59,627 bases of DNA, taken from NCBI GenBank assembly GCA_003231645.1, contig QIIW01000142.1:1-59627 (forward strand), written 5' to 3'. Both the position numbers and the translations under genes were made by a program. Shown in pieces: positions 7,866 through 16,984 of this stretch (its first letter is position 1; each line of letters begins with the position of its first letter). This DNA comes from Acidimicrobiia bacterium. GTDB taxonomy: Bacteria > Actinomycetota > Acidimicrobiia > Acidimicrobiales > Aldehydirespiratoraceae. Under the pieces are notes generated by a model. It was given only the letters and a program-made list of their open reading frames with translations, was not told the DNA's origin and searched no databases.

Positions 7866-9350
7866 TCAGCCGGTGCCGGCGGGCAACGGCGCCAGATCGT
7901 CGAGCGAGGGACCGTAGGGATGACCGGCGACGGCCTCGACCATCGCGACCTGGAGGTCATTGCACTGTCCGAGTGTGGCGCCGAGTCCGGGGTCGTTGAC
8001 GATCATCGCGAAGCTGATTCGGTCGCCGTTGGGAGCGATGTAGCGTCCGGCAACACCGGTGGTGTCGACCTCTGCGGTGGCCAGCAGGCGTAGATCGCCC
8101 CGGGTTTCGGAAACGCAGTCGGCCAACGGCCCGGCGGCAACATCGGGGATCATGTCGAGCAGCGGAGACGATTCGGAGTGACTCTCGAGTATGGAAACGA
8201 GAAGTCCGCAGGTGGTCTGATTGAGAGCGGAGAGACCGGATCCGTCGGCGATGGCGGTGCCGGCGACCGGTAGACCCGCCCGATCGAGCAGGATCGTCTC
8301 GCCGAAGAGAATGGCGTTGACACGAAGGGCCGTGACTCCGCTTCTGACACCGATTTCCTTGAGGATCATCTCGGCGGTCGTGGCGCCGCCGGGAGACATG
8401 GCGAGGCCGAGGATGTCGATGAAGGGGGGCGACTCGATGCCGCCGAGGGCCCGACGATCGGCTCCCTGGGGCGCCACGGAGTTCCCCGCTCGTCCGGCTA
8501 TCTCGATGCCGCGGTCGGTGAGCAGTTGGGCGAAGAGGGCGGCGGCATCGGTGGCGGGGTCGGCTGATCGAGTGTTCTTGGCGGGGTCGACCGTGTCGGG
8601 CCAGGCGGTGAACCCGTTGTTGACGAGCAACGCTGACAGCGGTCCGACCTGATTGCCGGCGTTGTCCTCGCGTGTCCAGACGACTCCAGCGGGCGTCTCC
8701 TCTCCGACGTAGCCGCGTTCGGCCGGGGTGTACTTCGACTCGTCGCCCATGACACCACCCGATATGGAGGTGACGCCTTCGCCGGCCAACTGCCCGGCCA
8801 CGGTGTCGGCGAGGGCGGCGAGATCGGTGAAGGGACGCTTGGGGCGGAAACGATCGACATAGTCGGCGGTGGCGAGAACCGGGTCGCCACCACCCACCAG
8901 CCAGATGTTGCCATCGAGAACGCCGGCATCGGTCACCTTGACGTCGGATCGAACGACCGCCTCGGTGCGGTAGACGGAATCAGGTGCCAGCGCCTCGGTC
9001 GCCGCGGCCGCGGTGATGAGTCGCTGCAGGGGGCCGGGGGCGAGGAGCCTGCCGGTTCCGTTTCTGGCGACCTGGACACCGTCGCGGTCGACGCTGATGC
9101 ATCTGGTGGTCGGCATGGCCGGGTTGGTGAGCACGGTCTGGATCTCTCGGCCGAGCATCGTGTCGGCCGTGGGCCGGCGTAACCATTCCGGGGCGCGCCG
9201 GACGCTCAGAAGAGGGGTGGTGACCGAGGCCGACTCCGTTTGTGACGCCTCGGCGTGACCCGGATCGGAGGCGCTGTTGGCCTTCGCGGCGAGGATGGAC
9301 GCCGCGACGAGCGCTGCTACTAGGACGATCGGGAGCAAGAACCGGCGCAT
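7866..9350 (-). CDS. DacB/PBP4-family protein, catalytic motifs degenerate
   Basis: 494-residue exported protein with the fold of D-alanyl-D-alanine carboxypeptidase/endopeptidase PBP4 (peptidase S13). N-terminal signal anchor (2-22), family block NGTGRLLAPGPLQRLITAAA (97-116), the inserted domain, and DGSGLSALNQ late in the chain. The SxxK motif that should precede LITAAA reads PGPLQR (105-110), so the nucleophile Ser and the Lys are both absent. The KTG motif expected before GVAGRY reads TAE (425-427). I re-read both sites from the DNA; no frameshift restores them. It is therefore probably a non-catalytic peptidoglycan-binding or regulatory homologue (inference). Confidence 0.88.
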   Translation of the reverse strand: MRRFLLPIVLVAALVAASILAAKANSASDPGHAEASQTESASVTTPLLSVRRAPEWLRRPTADTMLGREIQTVLTNPAMPTTRCISVDRDGVQVARNGTGRLLAPGPLQRLITAAAATEALAPDSVYRTEAVVRSDVKVTDAGVLDGNIWLVGGGDPVLATADYVDRFRPKRPFTDLAALADTVAGQLAGEGVTSISGGVMGDESKYTPAERGYVGEETPAGVVWTREDNAGNQVGPLSALLVNNGFTAWPDTVDPAKNTRSADPATDAAALFAQLLTDRGIEIAGRAGNSVAPQGADRRALGGIESPPFIDILGLAMSPGGATTAEMILKEIGVRSGVTALRVNAILFGETILLDRAGLPVAGTAIADGSGLSALNQTTCGLLVSILESHSESSPLLDMIPDVAAGPLADCVSETRGDLRLLATAEVDTTGVAGRYIAPNGDRISFAMIVNDPGLGATLGQCNDLQVAMVEAVAGHPYGPSLDDLAPLPAGTG

Positions 9351-9402
9351 GGCACCCGCAGGTTAGGCCGACGGACGGCGGCGACAGCGACGCGGGCGGC
9401 GA

Positions 9403-10017
9403 TCATGTTGTTTCGTCGGGTTGGACTGCAGCCCGGATGAACCCTCTGACGTGTTGAAGACGTCGCTCGAGCGCGTCGTCGCTGAGCGGGTCTCGGCCCA
9501 GCAACCCGGCGATGAAGCTGGCATCGCTGAAGTAGGACAACAGAGCCCCGTAGCCGGTTATGAGGAGCTGTTCGGGATCGTGGCGACGGAAATGGCCGGC
9601 GTCCATCTCGCGACGGAAATAGTTGGCGGCGCGAGCGAACAGCGGCTGCAGTGCGATCCCGAGATCGATGTGTCCGATACCGTGTTCGGCCAGTGCCTCC
9701 CGGCGAACGATTCGTACGAACTCCGGGTTTTCCCGGAAGAACTCGAATCCGGCGGTCAGGACGTGATCGATCTTCCTCCATCCGTAGGCGTCGTCCTCGG
9801 CGACTGCCTGTTCGACCCGCAGGTACCACTCGGCGAGAGCCCGCTCGAAGACCTCGGTGTACATCAGTTCCTTGGAAGAAAAATGGTGAAGGAGACTCTG
9901 ACGTCGTATTCCGACCACCGCGGCTATGTCATTGAGGGAGGTGCCGTCGAACCCGCGTTCGGCGAAAAGTCTCTGCGCGGCCACGATGATGGCGTCCTTC
10001 GTGGGCGTCTCGATCAC
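9403..10017 (-). CDS. TetR-family transcriptional regulator
   Basis: 204-residue one-component repressor. The N-terminal helix-turn-helix reads [20 protein letters not shown] followed by [19 protein letters not shown] (about 12-52), standard for TetR; the C-terminal helical half would bind a ligand and dimerise. ATG 10017. It is divergent from transketolase with only about 60 bp between starts, so it may repress itself and possibly the pentose-phosphate genes; no operator palindrome was recognised. The ligand is unknown. Confidence 0.9.
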   Translation of the reverse strand: MIETPTKDAIIVAAQRLFAERGFDGTSLNDIAAVVGIRRQSLLHHFSSKELMYTEVFERALAEWYLRVEQAVAEDDAYGWRKIDHVLTAGFEFFRENPEFVRIVRREALAEHGIGHIDLGIALQPLFARAANYFRREMDAGHFRRHDPEQLLITGYGALLSYFSDASFIAGLLGRDPLSDDALERRLQHVRGFIRAAVQPDETT

Positions 10018-10078
10018 GGCCGCATCGTAGTGGAGTCGGCGAGGATAGGGTCATCTTCGACATCGACATGGAGGTCTG

Positions 10079-12037
10079 ATGACCGATCTCGATCAGCGCG
10101 CCGTCAACATGATTCGCGGTATCGCCATGGACGGACCCAACGCCGCCCGGTCGGGCCATCAGGGCACGGCCATGGCCCTCGCGCCCCTCGCCCATGTTCT
10201 GTTCACGCGGGTCATGAAGTACGACGCCCAGGCACCCGACTGGCCCGACCGTGACCGGTTCCTCCTCTCCGGTGGTCACGCCTCGATCCTGCAATACACG
10301 TTGCTCTACCTCGCCGGATTCGGTTTGACGATCGATGACCTGCGCGAGTTTCGCCAATGGAACTCGCTCACGCCCGGGCACCCCGAGGTGGGCCACACCG
10401 TCGGGGTCGAGGCCACCACCGGTCCGCTCGGGCAGGGTGTAGCCAACATCGTTGGCATGGCGATCGCCGAGGAGCAACTCCGCAGTCGGTTCGGCTCGGG
10501 ACTCTTCGATCACCATGTGTTCGCCACCTGTGGGGACGGTGATCTGTCCGAGGGGGTGAGCCATGAGGCGGCCTCGCTCGCCGGGCATCTCGGGCTCGGA
10601 CGCATCATCCTGTGCTACGACGACAATCACATCACGATCGACGGTCCCACCGAGATAGCGCTCACCGACAACGCCCCGGAGCGCTTCCGCGCCTACGGAT
10701 GGCACGTGGAGGAGCTGGGTGAGGTCGGCGACGATCTCGACGCTCTCGAAGCCGGGGTGCGTCGGGCGATGGCGACCACCGACCAGCCGTCTCTTGTGGT
10801 TGTGAGAACCCACATCGGCACTCCGTCTCCAGAGTCGCACGACACCCCGGGGGCTCACGGCTACGCGATCTTCGACGACGAGATAGCGGCGACGAAACGC
10901 ATCATGGGGCTTCCCCCAGACCGGACATTCCATGTCGATGACGACGTGCTGAACATGTACCGGGAATTCGGCGTTGCCGGTCGGACCGCCCGCCGGGCAT
11001 GGGAGGGGCGATTGGCCGACTTTGCGGGCGACCGGGCCGCGCTCGACGCGTGTCTCGCCTCCACCGGTGTCGAGGGCTGGGCCGACGTCCTGCCGACATG
11101 GCAGCCGGGAGAGTCGATCGCTACCCGCAAGGCCTCGAACGCGGCACTGCTTGCGCTGGTGCCGGTGGTGCCGGGACTCACGGGGGGCGGCGCCGACCTC
11201 ACCGGCAACACCGGCACCACCATCAAGGAGACCGGCGTGTTCTCCGGCGCCGACCGGAGCGGGCGACAGATCTACTTCGGCATACGCGAGCACGCCATGG
11301 GCGCGATCGCCAACGGCATGGCCCTCCATGGCGGCACGATCCCGGTGGTGGGTACGTTCCTCGTCTTCTCCGACTACATGCGTGGCGCGGTTCGGGTCGC
11401 CGCGCTCTCGGGCGCCCACACCATTTTCGTCTGGAGCCACGACTCGGTGGGTATCGGCCAGGACGGCCCCACGCACCAGCCGGTAGAACAGATCGCGGCG
11501 TTGCGTGCCATCCCCGACCTACGGGTGATCCGACCGGCCGATGCCAACGAGACCGCCGCCGCGTGGAGGGTCGCGCTGAGTGAGCCGGGTCCCACCGCTC
11601 TCATCCTCACCCGCCAGAACGTGCCGGTACTCGAGGCGACCTCGGCCGAGGGGGTTGCCGCGGGCGCCTACCCGCTGGCCGATCCGCCCGGCGCCACAAT
11701 CACGCTCGTCGGCACCGGTAGTGAGGTCTCGTTGTGTGTCGAGGCGGCCGCGGTTCTCGCCGAGTCGGGAATCATCGCCAGGGTCGTTTCGTTTCCATGC
11801 TGGGAGCAGTTCGCCGGGAAGTCCCCGGAGTACCGGGATTCGGTTCTTCGCCCGGATCTGCCGTCATTGGCGGTGGAGGCCGGTGTGTCGATGGGCTGGT
11901 ACCGATGGGTCGACGACGTCGTGTCGATCGACCGGTTCGGCGCCTCGGCCCCCGGCCCCGAGGTGATGAGCAAACTTGGCATGAGCACCGAGAACGTGGT
12001 CTCGAGGGCCGAGGCTATTCTGGGCGTCTCGAGCTGA
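10079..12037 (+). CDS. tkt: Transketolase
   Basis: Thiamine-diphosphate enzyme moving two-carbon units between ketose and aldose phosphates in the non-oxidative pentose phosphate pathway. 652 residues, full length. GHPEVGHTVGVEATTGPLGQG and the TPP motif CGDGDLSEGVSHEAAS...DDNHITIDG are present in the N-terminal half, and the catalytic-Glu region YFGIREHAMGAIANGMA lies in the middle domain. ATG 10079 has GGAGG 3-8 bases upstream. Transaldolase follows after 33 bp on the same strand, so the two should be co-transcribed. Confidence 0.97.
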   Translation: MTDLDQRAVNMIRGIAMDGPNAARSGHQGTAMALAPLAHVLFTRVMKYDAQAPDWPDRDRFLLSGGHASILQYTLLYLAGFGLTIDDLREFRQWNSLTPGHPEVGHTVGVEATTGPLGQGVANIVGMAIAEEQLRSRFGSGLFDHHVFATCGDGDLSEGVSHEAASLAGHLGLGRIILCYDDNHITIDGPTEIALTDNAPERFRAYGWHVEELGEVGDDLDALEAGVRRAMATTDQPSLVVVRTHIGTPSPESHDTPGAHGYAIFDDEIAATKRIMGLPPDRTFHVDDDVLNMYREFGVAGRTARRAWEGRLADFAGDRAALDACLASTGVEGWADVLPTWQPGESIATRKASNAALLALVPVVPGLTGGGADLTGNTGTTIKETGVFSGADRSGRQIYFGIREHAMGAIANGMALHGGTIPVVGTFLVFSDYMRGAVRVAALSGAHTIFVWSHDSVGIGQDGPTHQPVEQIAALRAIPDLRVIRPADANETAAAWRVALSEPGPTALILTRQNVPVLEATSAEGVAAGAYPLADPPGATITLVGTGSEVSLCVEAAAVLAESGIIARVVSFPCWEQFAGKSPEYRDSVLRPDLPSLAVEAGVSMGWYRWVDDVVSIDRFGASAPGPEVMSKLGMSTENVVSRAEAILGVSS

Positions 12038-12070
12038 TCGATCAACCCGACTGATCCAACGGAGCATCAA

Positions 12071-13162
12071 ATGTCGAATCTGCACAAGGTCTTCGCCGAG
12101 CAGGGTCAGAGCCCCTGGCTCGACAACATCCGCCGGGGTTGGATCAAGGGCGGTGAGCTCGAGGAGTGGGTGCGCCGGGGTGTTCGCGGCCTGACCTCCA
12201 ATCCGTCGATCTTCCAGAAGGCGATCCAGGGTTCGGCCGACTACGACGAAGAGTTTCGTCAGGCGATCGCCGACGGTCTCGATGTGGAGGCGTCCTACTG
12301 GAAGCTCGTCACCTCCGACATCGAGGCCGCGCTGGCTATCCTTCGTCCGGTCCACGACCAGTCCGATGGTCGCGATGGCTACGTGTCGGTGGAGGTCGAT
12401 CCTGGTCTGGCCCGTGACAGCGTCGGCACCGAGACCGCGGCGCGAAACCTTCATCGTGCGATCGACGAACCCAACGTCTACATCAAGATTCCCGGAACGG
12501 CCGAGGGTCTCGGCCCGATCCGCACCATGATCTCCGAGAAACGCAGCATCAACGTCACGTTGATTTTCTCGCTCGACCGCTACGCCGAGGTGATGGAGGC
12601 CTACCTGTCGGGACTCGAGGCGGCGCCAGGCGATCTGTCGCGGGTCTCGAGCGTCGCTTCGTTCTTCATCAGCCGCCTCGACGTCGAGATCGATCGTCGG
12701 CTCGATGCGATCGGCACCCCCGAGGCGCTCGATCTCAGGGGTCGGGGCGCCGTCGCCAGCGGCCAACTGGCCTACGAGGCCTACCGGCAGACCTTCACCG
12801 GAGCACGTTGGGAGGCCCTTGTTCGCCGTGGGGCCCGCACCCAGCGGCCGCTGTGGGCGTCGACTTCCACCAAGAATCCGACCTACCCCGACACGCTTTA
12901 CGTCGACGCGCTCATCGGCCCCGACACCGTGAACACGTTGCCCGACAAGACCCTCGAGGCGTTCGAGGATCACGGGACCGTCGCCCGCACGATCGACGCT
13001 GATCCCGACGCGCCTGGACGGGTGATGACGGGGCTGGCCGAGGTGGGCGTCGACATCGATGATGTGACCCGGACGCTCGAATCCGAGGGCGTCGCGGCAT
13101 TCGAGAAAAGCTTCGTCGAACTCATCGGGGCACTGGGCAAGAAGGCCGATCGTCTCGCCTGA
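12071..13162 (+). CDS. tal: Transaldolase
   Basis: Transfers a dihydroxyacetone unit from sedoheptulose-7-phosphate to glyceraldehyde-3-phosphate through a Lys Schiff base. 363 residues, the long actinobacterial/cyanobacterial form. Signatures: LTSNPSIFQKAI (41-52), SVEVDPGLA (106-114), and NVYIKIPGT with the catalytic Lys139; a later block SSVASFFISRLDVEID is also typical. Follows tkt by 33 bp with ACGGAGC upstream of the ATG. Confidence 0.96.
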   Translation: MSNLHKVFAEQGQSPWLDNIRRGWIKGGELEEWVRRGVRGLTSNPSIFQKAIQGSADYDEEFRQAIADGLDVEASYWKLVTSDIEAALAILRPVHDQSDGRDGYVSVEVDPGLARDSVGTETAARNLHRAIDEPNVYIKIPGTAEGLGPIRTMISEKRSINVTLIFSLDRYAEVMEAYLSGLEAAPGDLSRVSSVASFFISRLDVEIDRRLDAIGTPEALDLRGRGAVASGQLAYEAYRQTFTGARWEALVRRGARTQRPLWASTSTKNPTYPDTLYVDALIGPDTVNTLPDKTLEAFEDHGTVARTIDADPDAPGRVMTGLAEVGVDIDDVTRTLESEGVAAFEKSFVELIGALGKKADRLA

Positions 13163-13228
13163 ACCCGCTCGGGGTAGAGTGGACGCGCCTCGGGGCTCGT
13201 GAGGCGAAGCTCGCTGACCGGCATCAGC

Positions 13229-13280
13229 GGCCGTTTCGGCGACGAACGGCCCTGACCCGCCGCACCGGAGGACCGGTGCG
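13229..13280 (+). promoter_or_regulatory. Paired hairpins in the leader of the SNF2 helicase gene
   Basis: Two stems sit in the 244-bp gap after transaldolase. The first pairs 13229-13235 with 13245-13251 (7 bp, 9-base loop). The second pairs 13261-13268 with 13273-13280 (8 bp, AGGA tetraloop). Neither is followed by a T-run. They could end the tkt-tal transcript or form a structured leader; no known riboswitch class was recognised. Confidence 0.45.
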
Positions 13281-13405
13281 ACAGCCCTGTTGAATCCGAA
13301 TGGCACACGCCGACGCGTCGCGAAGCTGAGGAGACAGCCGTAGCCATAGACACCAGATGGATCCCCGCGACGCCCGATGAACTGGACCGAGCGGTCCAGC
13401 GTCAC

Positions 13406-16400
13406 ATGGACGGGCGGGCATCCGAAGACGAATCGACCTATCTCAGCGCGCACCGCGATCAGTGGGCCGTGTCGCTGTGGCGGCTCCTCGATGCCGCGGA
13501 ACGTTGCCTCGACTCCGCCCGCCAGGAGGTTCGTGGACCGTCGCGCGGCATGGTTCTCGCCGACCTCGACGGCGAGTGCTTCCGTATCGACGATGCCCTC
13601 ACCGCGCTGCTCGGGCCTCCTGACGAGTCGGAGCTGACACCCTTGTCCTCCGGACAGCAGACCGACGCGACACCGACCGAACCCGGCGTCGCCCAGTTGC
13701 AACTGTCACGCACCGACGGTCGGATCGTGGCCTGGTCGGCTGGTCGTAACGCCCGGCCCGAACCGGAATCCGAGGTACTCGACCGCGTGAAGGCCCTCGG
13801 TGGCGGTGGAATCGAATGGGACGAACACGGCACCCTCAAGCTTCCGGGCAAGGGTCGCGCCGACACGTTGTCGGCGCCACTTTCGTCGGCCATCGGCTGG
13901 CTCGTCGCACTCGGCACCACCCACGACGACGATTCGGTCGGCTCCAGCGCGACATGGATGGGCCTGGCCGCTGCGATGGCGGTCGATCTGGTCGCTCAGG
14001 GTCGGGTCGTGCCCCAACTGGTTCAGTCCAAACGCGGTCGTCGCGACAACTCGGACGGCAACGTGAAATGCCGTGTTAGATGGTTGCCGGCGCTGATCGA
14101 TCCGGAGATGTTCGCGCGGCTGGTGTCGTGTGTACCCGGAACGGTGATGGTCAACAATCGTGACCAGAACCCCGAGAAGTTCACCGCCGCGGTACTCGGG
14201 GATCTCACCCACGCGATCGTGTCGACGGCAGCAGGTCAGCTCACCGTTCCGGCCAGCCCGCCGGAGATAACGACACGCTCCGACATGGGTGAGGCCGTCT
14301 TGTGCAATCTCGCCGGTCAGCCGTTCTTCGCACCGCGAGCCCTCGCCGGGGAGACGGTGCGAAAGCTCCAGGCTTGGGCCGTCCCGGTATTGGGTCCCGC
14401 GTCGTGTCGACTTGTGATCCAGCTCGACCCCCCCGACGAGTCCGATGCGTGGCACGTTGCCGTCCATGCGCCCGGGCCGGAAGGGGGCCTCGAACCGGTC
14501 GAGGTCGCGGTCACGACCGGATCGAAGTCACGGTCATCGGAGGTGGGCGGGCAACTCACCCGGCTCGAGAGGTTGTTTCCCGAACTGCTTCGGCTCGGCG
14601 GCCGACGCCGCGGCGAGGTGATCCTCTCCCAGGATGAGGCGTGGCGACTGATGACCACGACCGGCGACATCCTGGCGGCTTCGGGCTATGACGTGAGGGT
14701 TCCTCCCCTGTCCCGCAAGAAGGCGACTCCGTCGCTGAGGCTCACCTCCGAAGGGGCTCAGGACTCAGTCGTCGGAGCACAGCAGTTGGCGAATGTCAGA
14801 TGGTCGGCCGTGTTCGACGATGTCGAGCTGACCGCCGCCGATATCGCGCAGTTGGCGGCCGAGGCCAGGCCACTGGTCAAGTCGCGCGGGCAATGGGTGG
14901 AAATCGACAAGGCCGATCTGGCAGAGGCGGCTGCGGCATTGGCAGAGCGCGCCGACAAGACGCGCCTGTCGGGTGCCGACATGCTGCGTCACGCGCTCGG
15001 ACTCGAGGGATCGCCCCTGTCGGGCGGGGTCTCACTCGCCGGCGACGGCTGGGCTGCCGACCTGCTCAAGAGCGTCGCATCACTGCCCGAGAGTCCGCCC
15101 ACCCGGCCGGAGGGGTTCGAGGGCGAACTCCGTTCCTACCAGGCCGATGCCCTCGCCTGGCTCGATTTTCTCGACGACGCGGGTCTCGGCGGATGCCTGG
15201 CCCTCGACATGGGTCTGGGCAAGACCCCGACCCTGCTGGCCAATCTCCTCTCGGCTCCGGACAATGAGGCGGCCCTGGTCATCGCTCCCCCGGCCGTGGT
15301 CGGTAACTGGGCGTCGGAGGCCCGACGATTCGTTCCCGGCCTGCGTGTCGTGGTCCACCACGGCGCAGGTCGTCCGCGCGGCCCGCAGTTCCAGCGGGTG
15401 GTGGCCGGCGCCGATCTGGTGATCACGACCTACGGCACCGCGGTGCGCGATATCGACGAGATCGCTGACATGAGGTGGTGGAAGGTGGTCCTGGACGAGG
15501 CCCAGGCGGTGAAGAATCCGACGGCCGAGACCTCGCGCCAGCTACAGCGAATCGATGCCCGCACGCGCGTTGCCCTCACGGGAACCCCGATCGAGAACGG
15601 ACTCGGCGACCTCTGGTCCATCATGAACTGGGTCAATCCGGGCCTGCTGGGCCCTCGGGCGGCGTTCATTGCACAACTGACCCCGGACAACAAGCGAAAG
15701 TCGGACGGCGAGGACGCACTTCGCGCTCTCAACGGCATTCTCGTCTACCGTCGGACCAAGGCCGAGCCGATGATCGCAGCCGAGTTGCCCGATCGCATCG
15801 ACGAACTCGATCAATGTGCCATGACCGTGGAGCAGATCGGCCTGTATCAGGCGGTGATCGACACGCTGGTGCTCGACGCCGAGACCAAGGAGCCCGGCAC
15901 ACCCGAACGCAAGGGTGCGGTGCTGGCGGCCATCACCGCTCTGAAGCAAATCTGCAATCATCCGGTCAACTATCAGGACGACGACGAGCCGCTGGAGGGG
16001 CGATCCGGAAAGCTGGTACGACTCAACGAGATTGTCGAGAATGTCTACGCGGCGGGCGAGAAGTTGCTGGTGTTCACGCACTTCGCGACGTGGGGAGTGA
16101 AGCTGGCCGAATACCTCACAGAGCATCACGGAATTCCGGTGTCGTGCTACCACGGCGGTCTCGGTCGCGGGGCGCGTGACCGCATGGTCGACGGGTTTCA
16201 GGCACTCGATGGACCGGGGGCGATGGTCCTTTCTCTGAAGGCCGGCGGCACCGGCCTGAACCTGACCGCGGCCAACCACGTCGTGCTCTACGACCGTTGG
16301 TGGAATCCGGCGGTCGAGGACCAGGCCCGGGATCGCGTGTGGAGGATCGGTCAGACCAACACCGTCATCTGCCACCGTCTCGTGTGCCCCGGAACGGTTG

Positions 16401-16567
16401 ACGAACGGGTCGAGGAGGTGGTGGCCGGCAAGCGACACATCGCCGACGTCACGCTGCCGAAGTCGAGTTCGATCGGCGATCTCGACGCCGAGCAATTGCG
16501 CCAGGTCTTCGGGATCGACGAGGCGGCGTTGTTGGATCTCGAGCAGATCGACGGGGAGGTCGAGTGA
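13406..16567 (+). CDS. SNF2-family DEAD/DEAH helicase (HelZ-like)
   Basis: Swi2/Snf2-type double-stranded DNA translocase, at least 1053 residues. The N-terminal half (about 1-560) is the bacterial SNF2-associated region; the motor follows with DMGLGKTPTLLANLL (about 601-615), VLDEAQAVKNP (about 694-704), ALTGTPIENGLGDLWSI, and C-terminal helicase motifs LVFTHFATW, SLKAGGTGLNLTAANHV and DQARDRVWRIGQTN. The start is uncertain: ATG 13406 has no ribosome site, while the frame stays open and protein-like upstream (ETAVAIDTRWIPATPDELDRA) to about 13320, where GAGGAG precedes a GTA at 13342 but no usual start codon. Role is probably DNA repair or chromatin remodelling; unproven. Confidence 0.92.
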   Translation: MDGRASEDESTYLSAHRDQWAVSLWRLLDAAERCLDSARQEVRGPSRGMVLADLDGECFRIDDALTALLGPPDESELTPLSSGQQTDATPTEPGVAQLQLSRTDGRIVAWSAGRNARPEPESEVLDRVKALGGGGIEWDEHGTLKLPGKGRADTLSAPLSSAIGWLVALGTTHDDDSVGSSATWMGLAAAMAVDLVAQGRVVPQLVQSKRGRRDNSDGNVKCRVRWLPALIDPEMFARLVSCVPGTVMVNNRDQNPEKFTAAVLGDLTHAIVSTAAGQLTVPASPPEITTRSDMGEAVLCNLAGQPFFAPRALAGETVRKLQAWAVPVLGPASCRLVIQLDPPDESDAWHVAVHAPGPEGGLEPVEVAVTTGSKSRSSEVGGQLTRLERLFPELLRLGGRRRGEVILSQDEAWRLMTTTGDILAASGYDVRVPPLSRKKATPSLRLTSEGAQDSVVGAQQLANVRWSAVFDDVELTAADIAQLAAEARPLVKSRGQWVEIDKADLAEAAAALAERADKTRLSGADMLRHALGLEGSPLSGGVSLAGDGWAADLLKSVASLPESPPTRPEGFEGELRSYQADALAWLDFLDDAGLGGCLALDMGLGKTPTLLANLLSAPDNEAALVIAPPAVVGNWASEARRFVPGLRVVVHHGAGRPRGPQFQRVVAGADLVITTYGTAVRDIDEIADMRWWKVVLDEAQAVKNPTAETSRQLQRIDARTRVALTGTPIENGLGDLWSIMNWVNPGLLGPRAAFIAQLTPDNKRKSDGEDALRALNGILVYRRTKAEPMIAAELPDRIDELDQCAMTVEQIGLYQAVIDTLVLDAETKEPGTPERKGAVLAAITALKQICNHPVNYQDDDEPLEGRSGKLVRLNEIVENVYAAGEKLLVFTHFATWGVKLAEYLTEHHGIPVSCYHGGLGRGARDRMVDGFQALDGPGAMVLSLKAGGTGLNLTAANHVVLYDRWWNPAVEDQARDRVWRIGQTNTVICHRLVCPGTVDERVEEVVAGKRHIADVTLPKSSSIGDLDAEQLRQVFGIDEAALLDLEQIDGEVE

Positions 16568-16926
16568 GCATGAACGGCACCGACACGTCCAGGGGCGAGC
16601 CCGGCCCGCCGATGAGGTCCGGCCAGCCGAGCCGCAACGACAAGAAACGGGCCGGACGCAAGAGCAAGAATCGTCAGAAGAATCAGCCGCCCGTCGACCT
16701 GTCGAAGTTCTGGGGTGATCCCGAGGCACTTCCGGATCCGATTGATCACGTCAATTCGTCACCGGATGTCACCGCCGTGGTCTCTTCGCTGGGGCGCATC
16801 CCCATCCCGCCCCACGAAACCGCGGCCGAACACTCGTTCCAGATGGTCTATCGGCGGTCCGGGATCCTCGCTTCCGCGCTGGCCAAGGCCAGCGGCCTCG
16901 ACCAGGAGGAAGAGGACCCCGAGTAG
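16564..16926 (+). CDS. Hypothetical protein coupled to the SNF2 helicase
   Basis: 120 residues, not recognised. The N-terminal third is basic and disordered (RNDKKRAGRKSKNRQKNQPP, 24-43); the rest contains VDLSKFWGDPEALPDPIDHV and IPPHETAAEHSFQMVYRRS, ending in an acidic tail EEEDPE. GTG 16564 overlaps the helicase stop (GTGA); an ATG two codons later is an alternative. Coupling suggests a small partner of the helicase (inference). Convergent with iolG. Confidence 0.8.
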   Translation: MSMNGTDTSRGEPGPPMRSGQPSRNDKKRAGRKSKNRQKNQPPVDLSKFWGDPEALPDPIDHVNSSPDVTAVVSSLGRIPIPPHETAAEHSFQMVYRRSGILASALAKASGLDQEEEDPE

Positions 16927-16984
16927 GGCGAACGTCGGTGCCCGACGATTGTGCCGACCTGCGGCGATGCCGGTCGGGCCAGTC

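Noticed and set aside
7652..7960. Longer start (7960) for the 63-residue hypothetical gene
   Set aside because: It would overlap the DacB-like gene by about 95 bp and adds Arg/Pro/Ser-rich shadow sequence.
9929..13702. Long leftward frames of 515 and 612 codons opposite tkt, tal and the SNF2 gene
   Set aside because: Antisense to well-recognised genes, rich in Arg/Gly/Asp typical of high-GC shadows, no motif.
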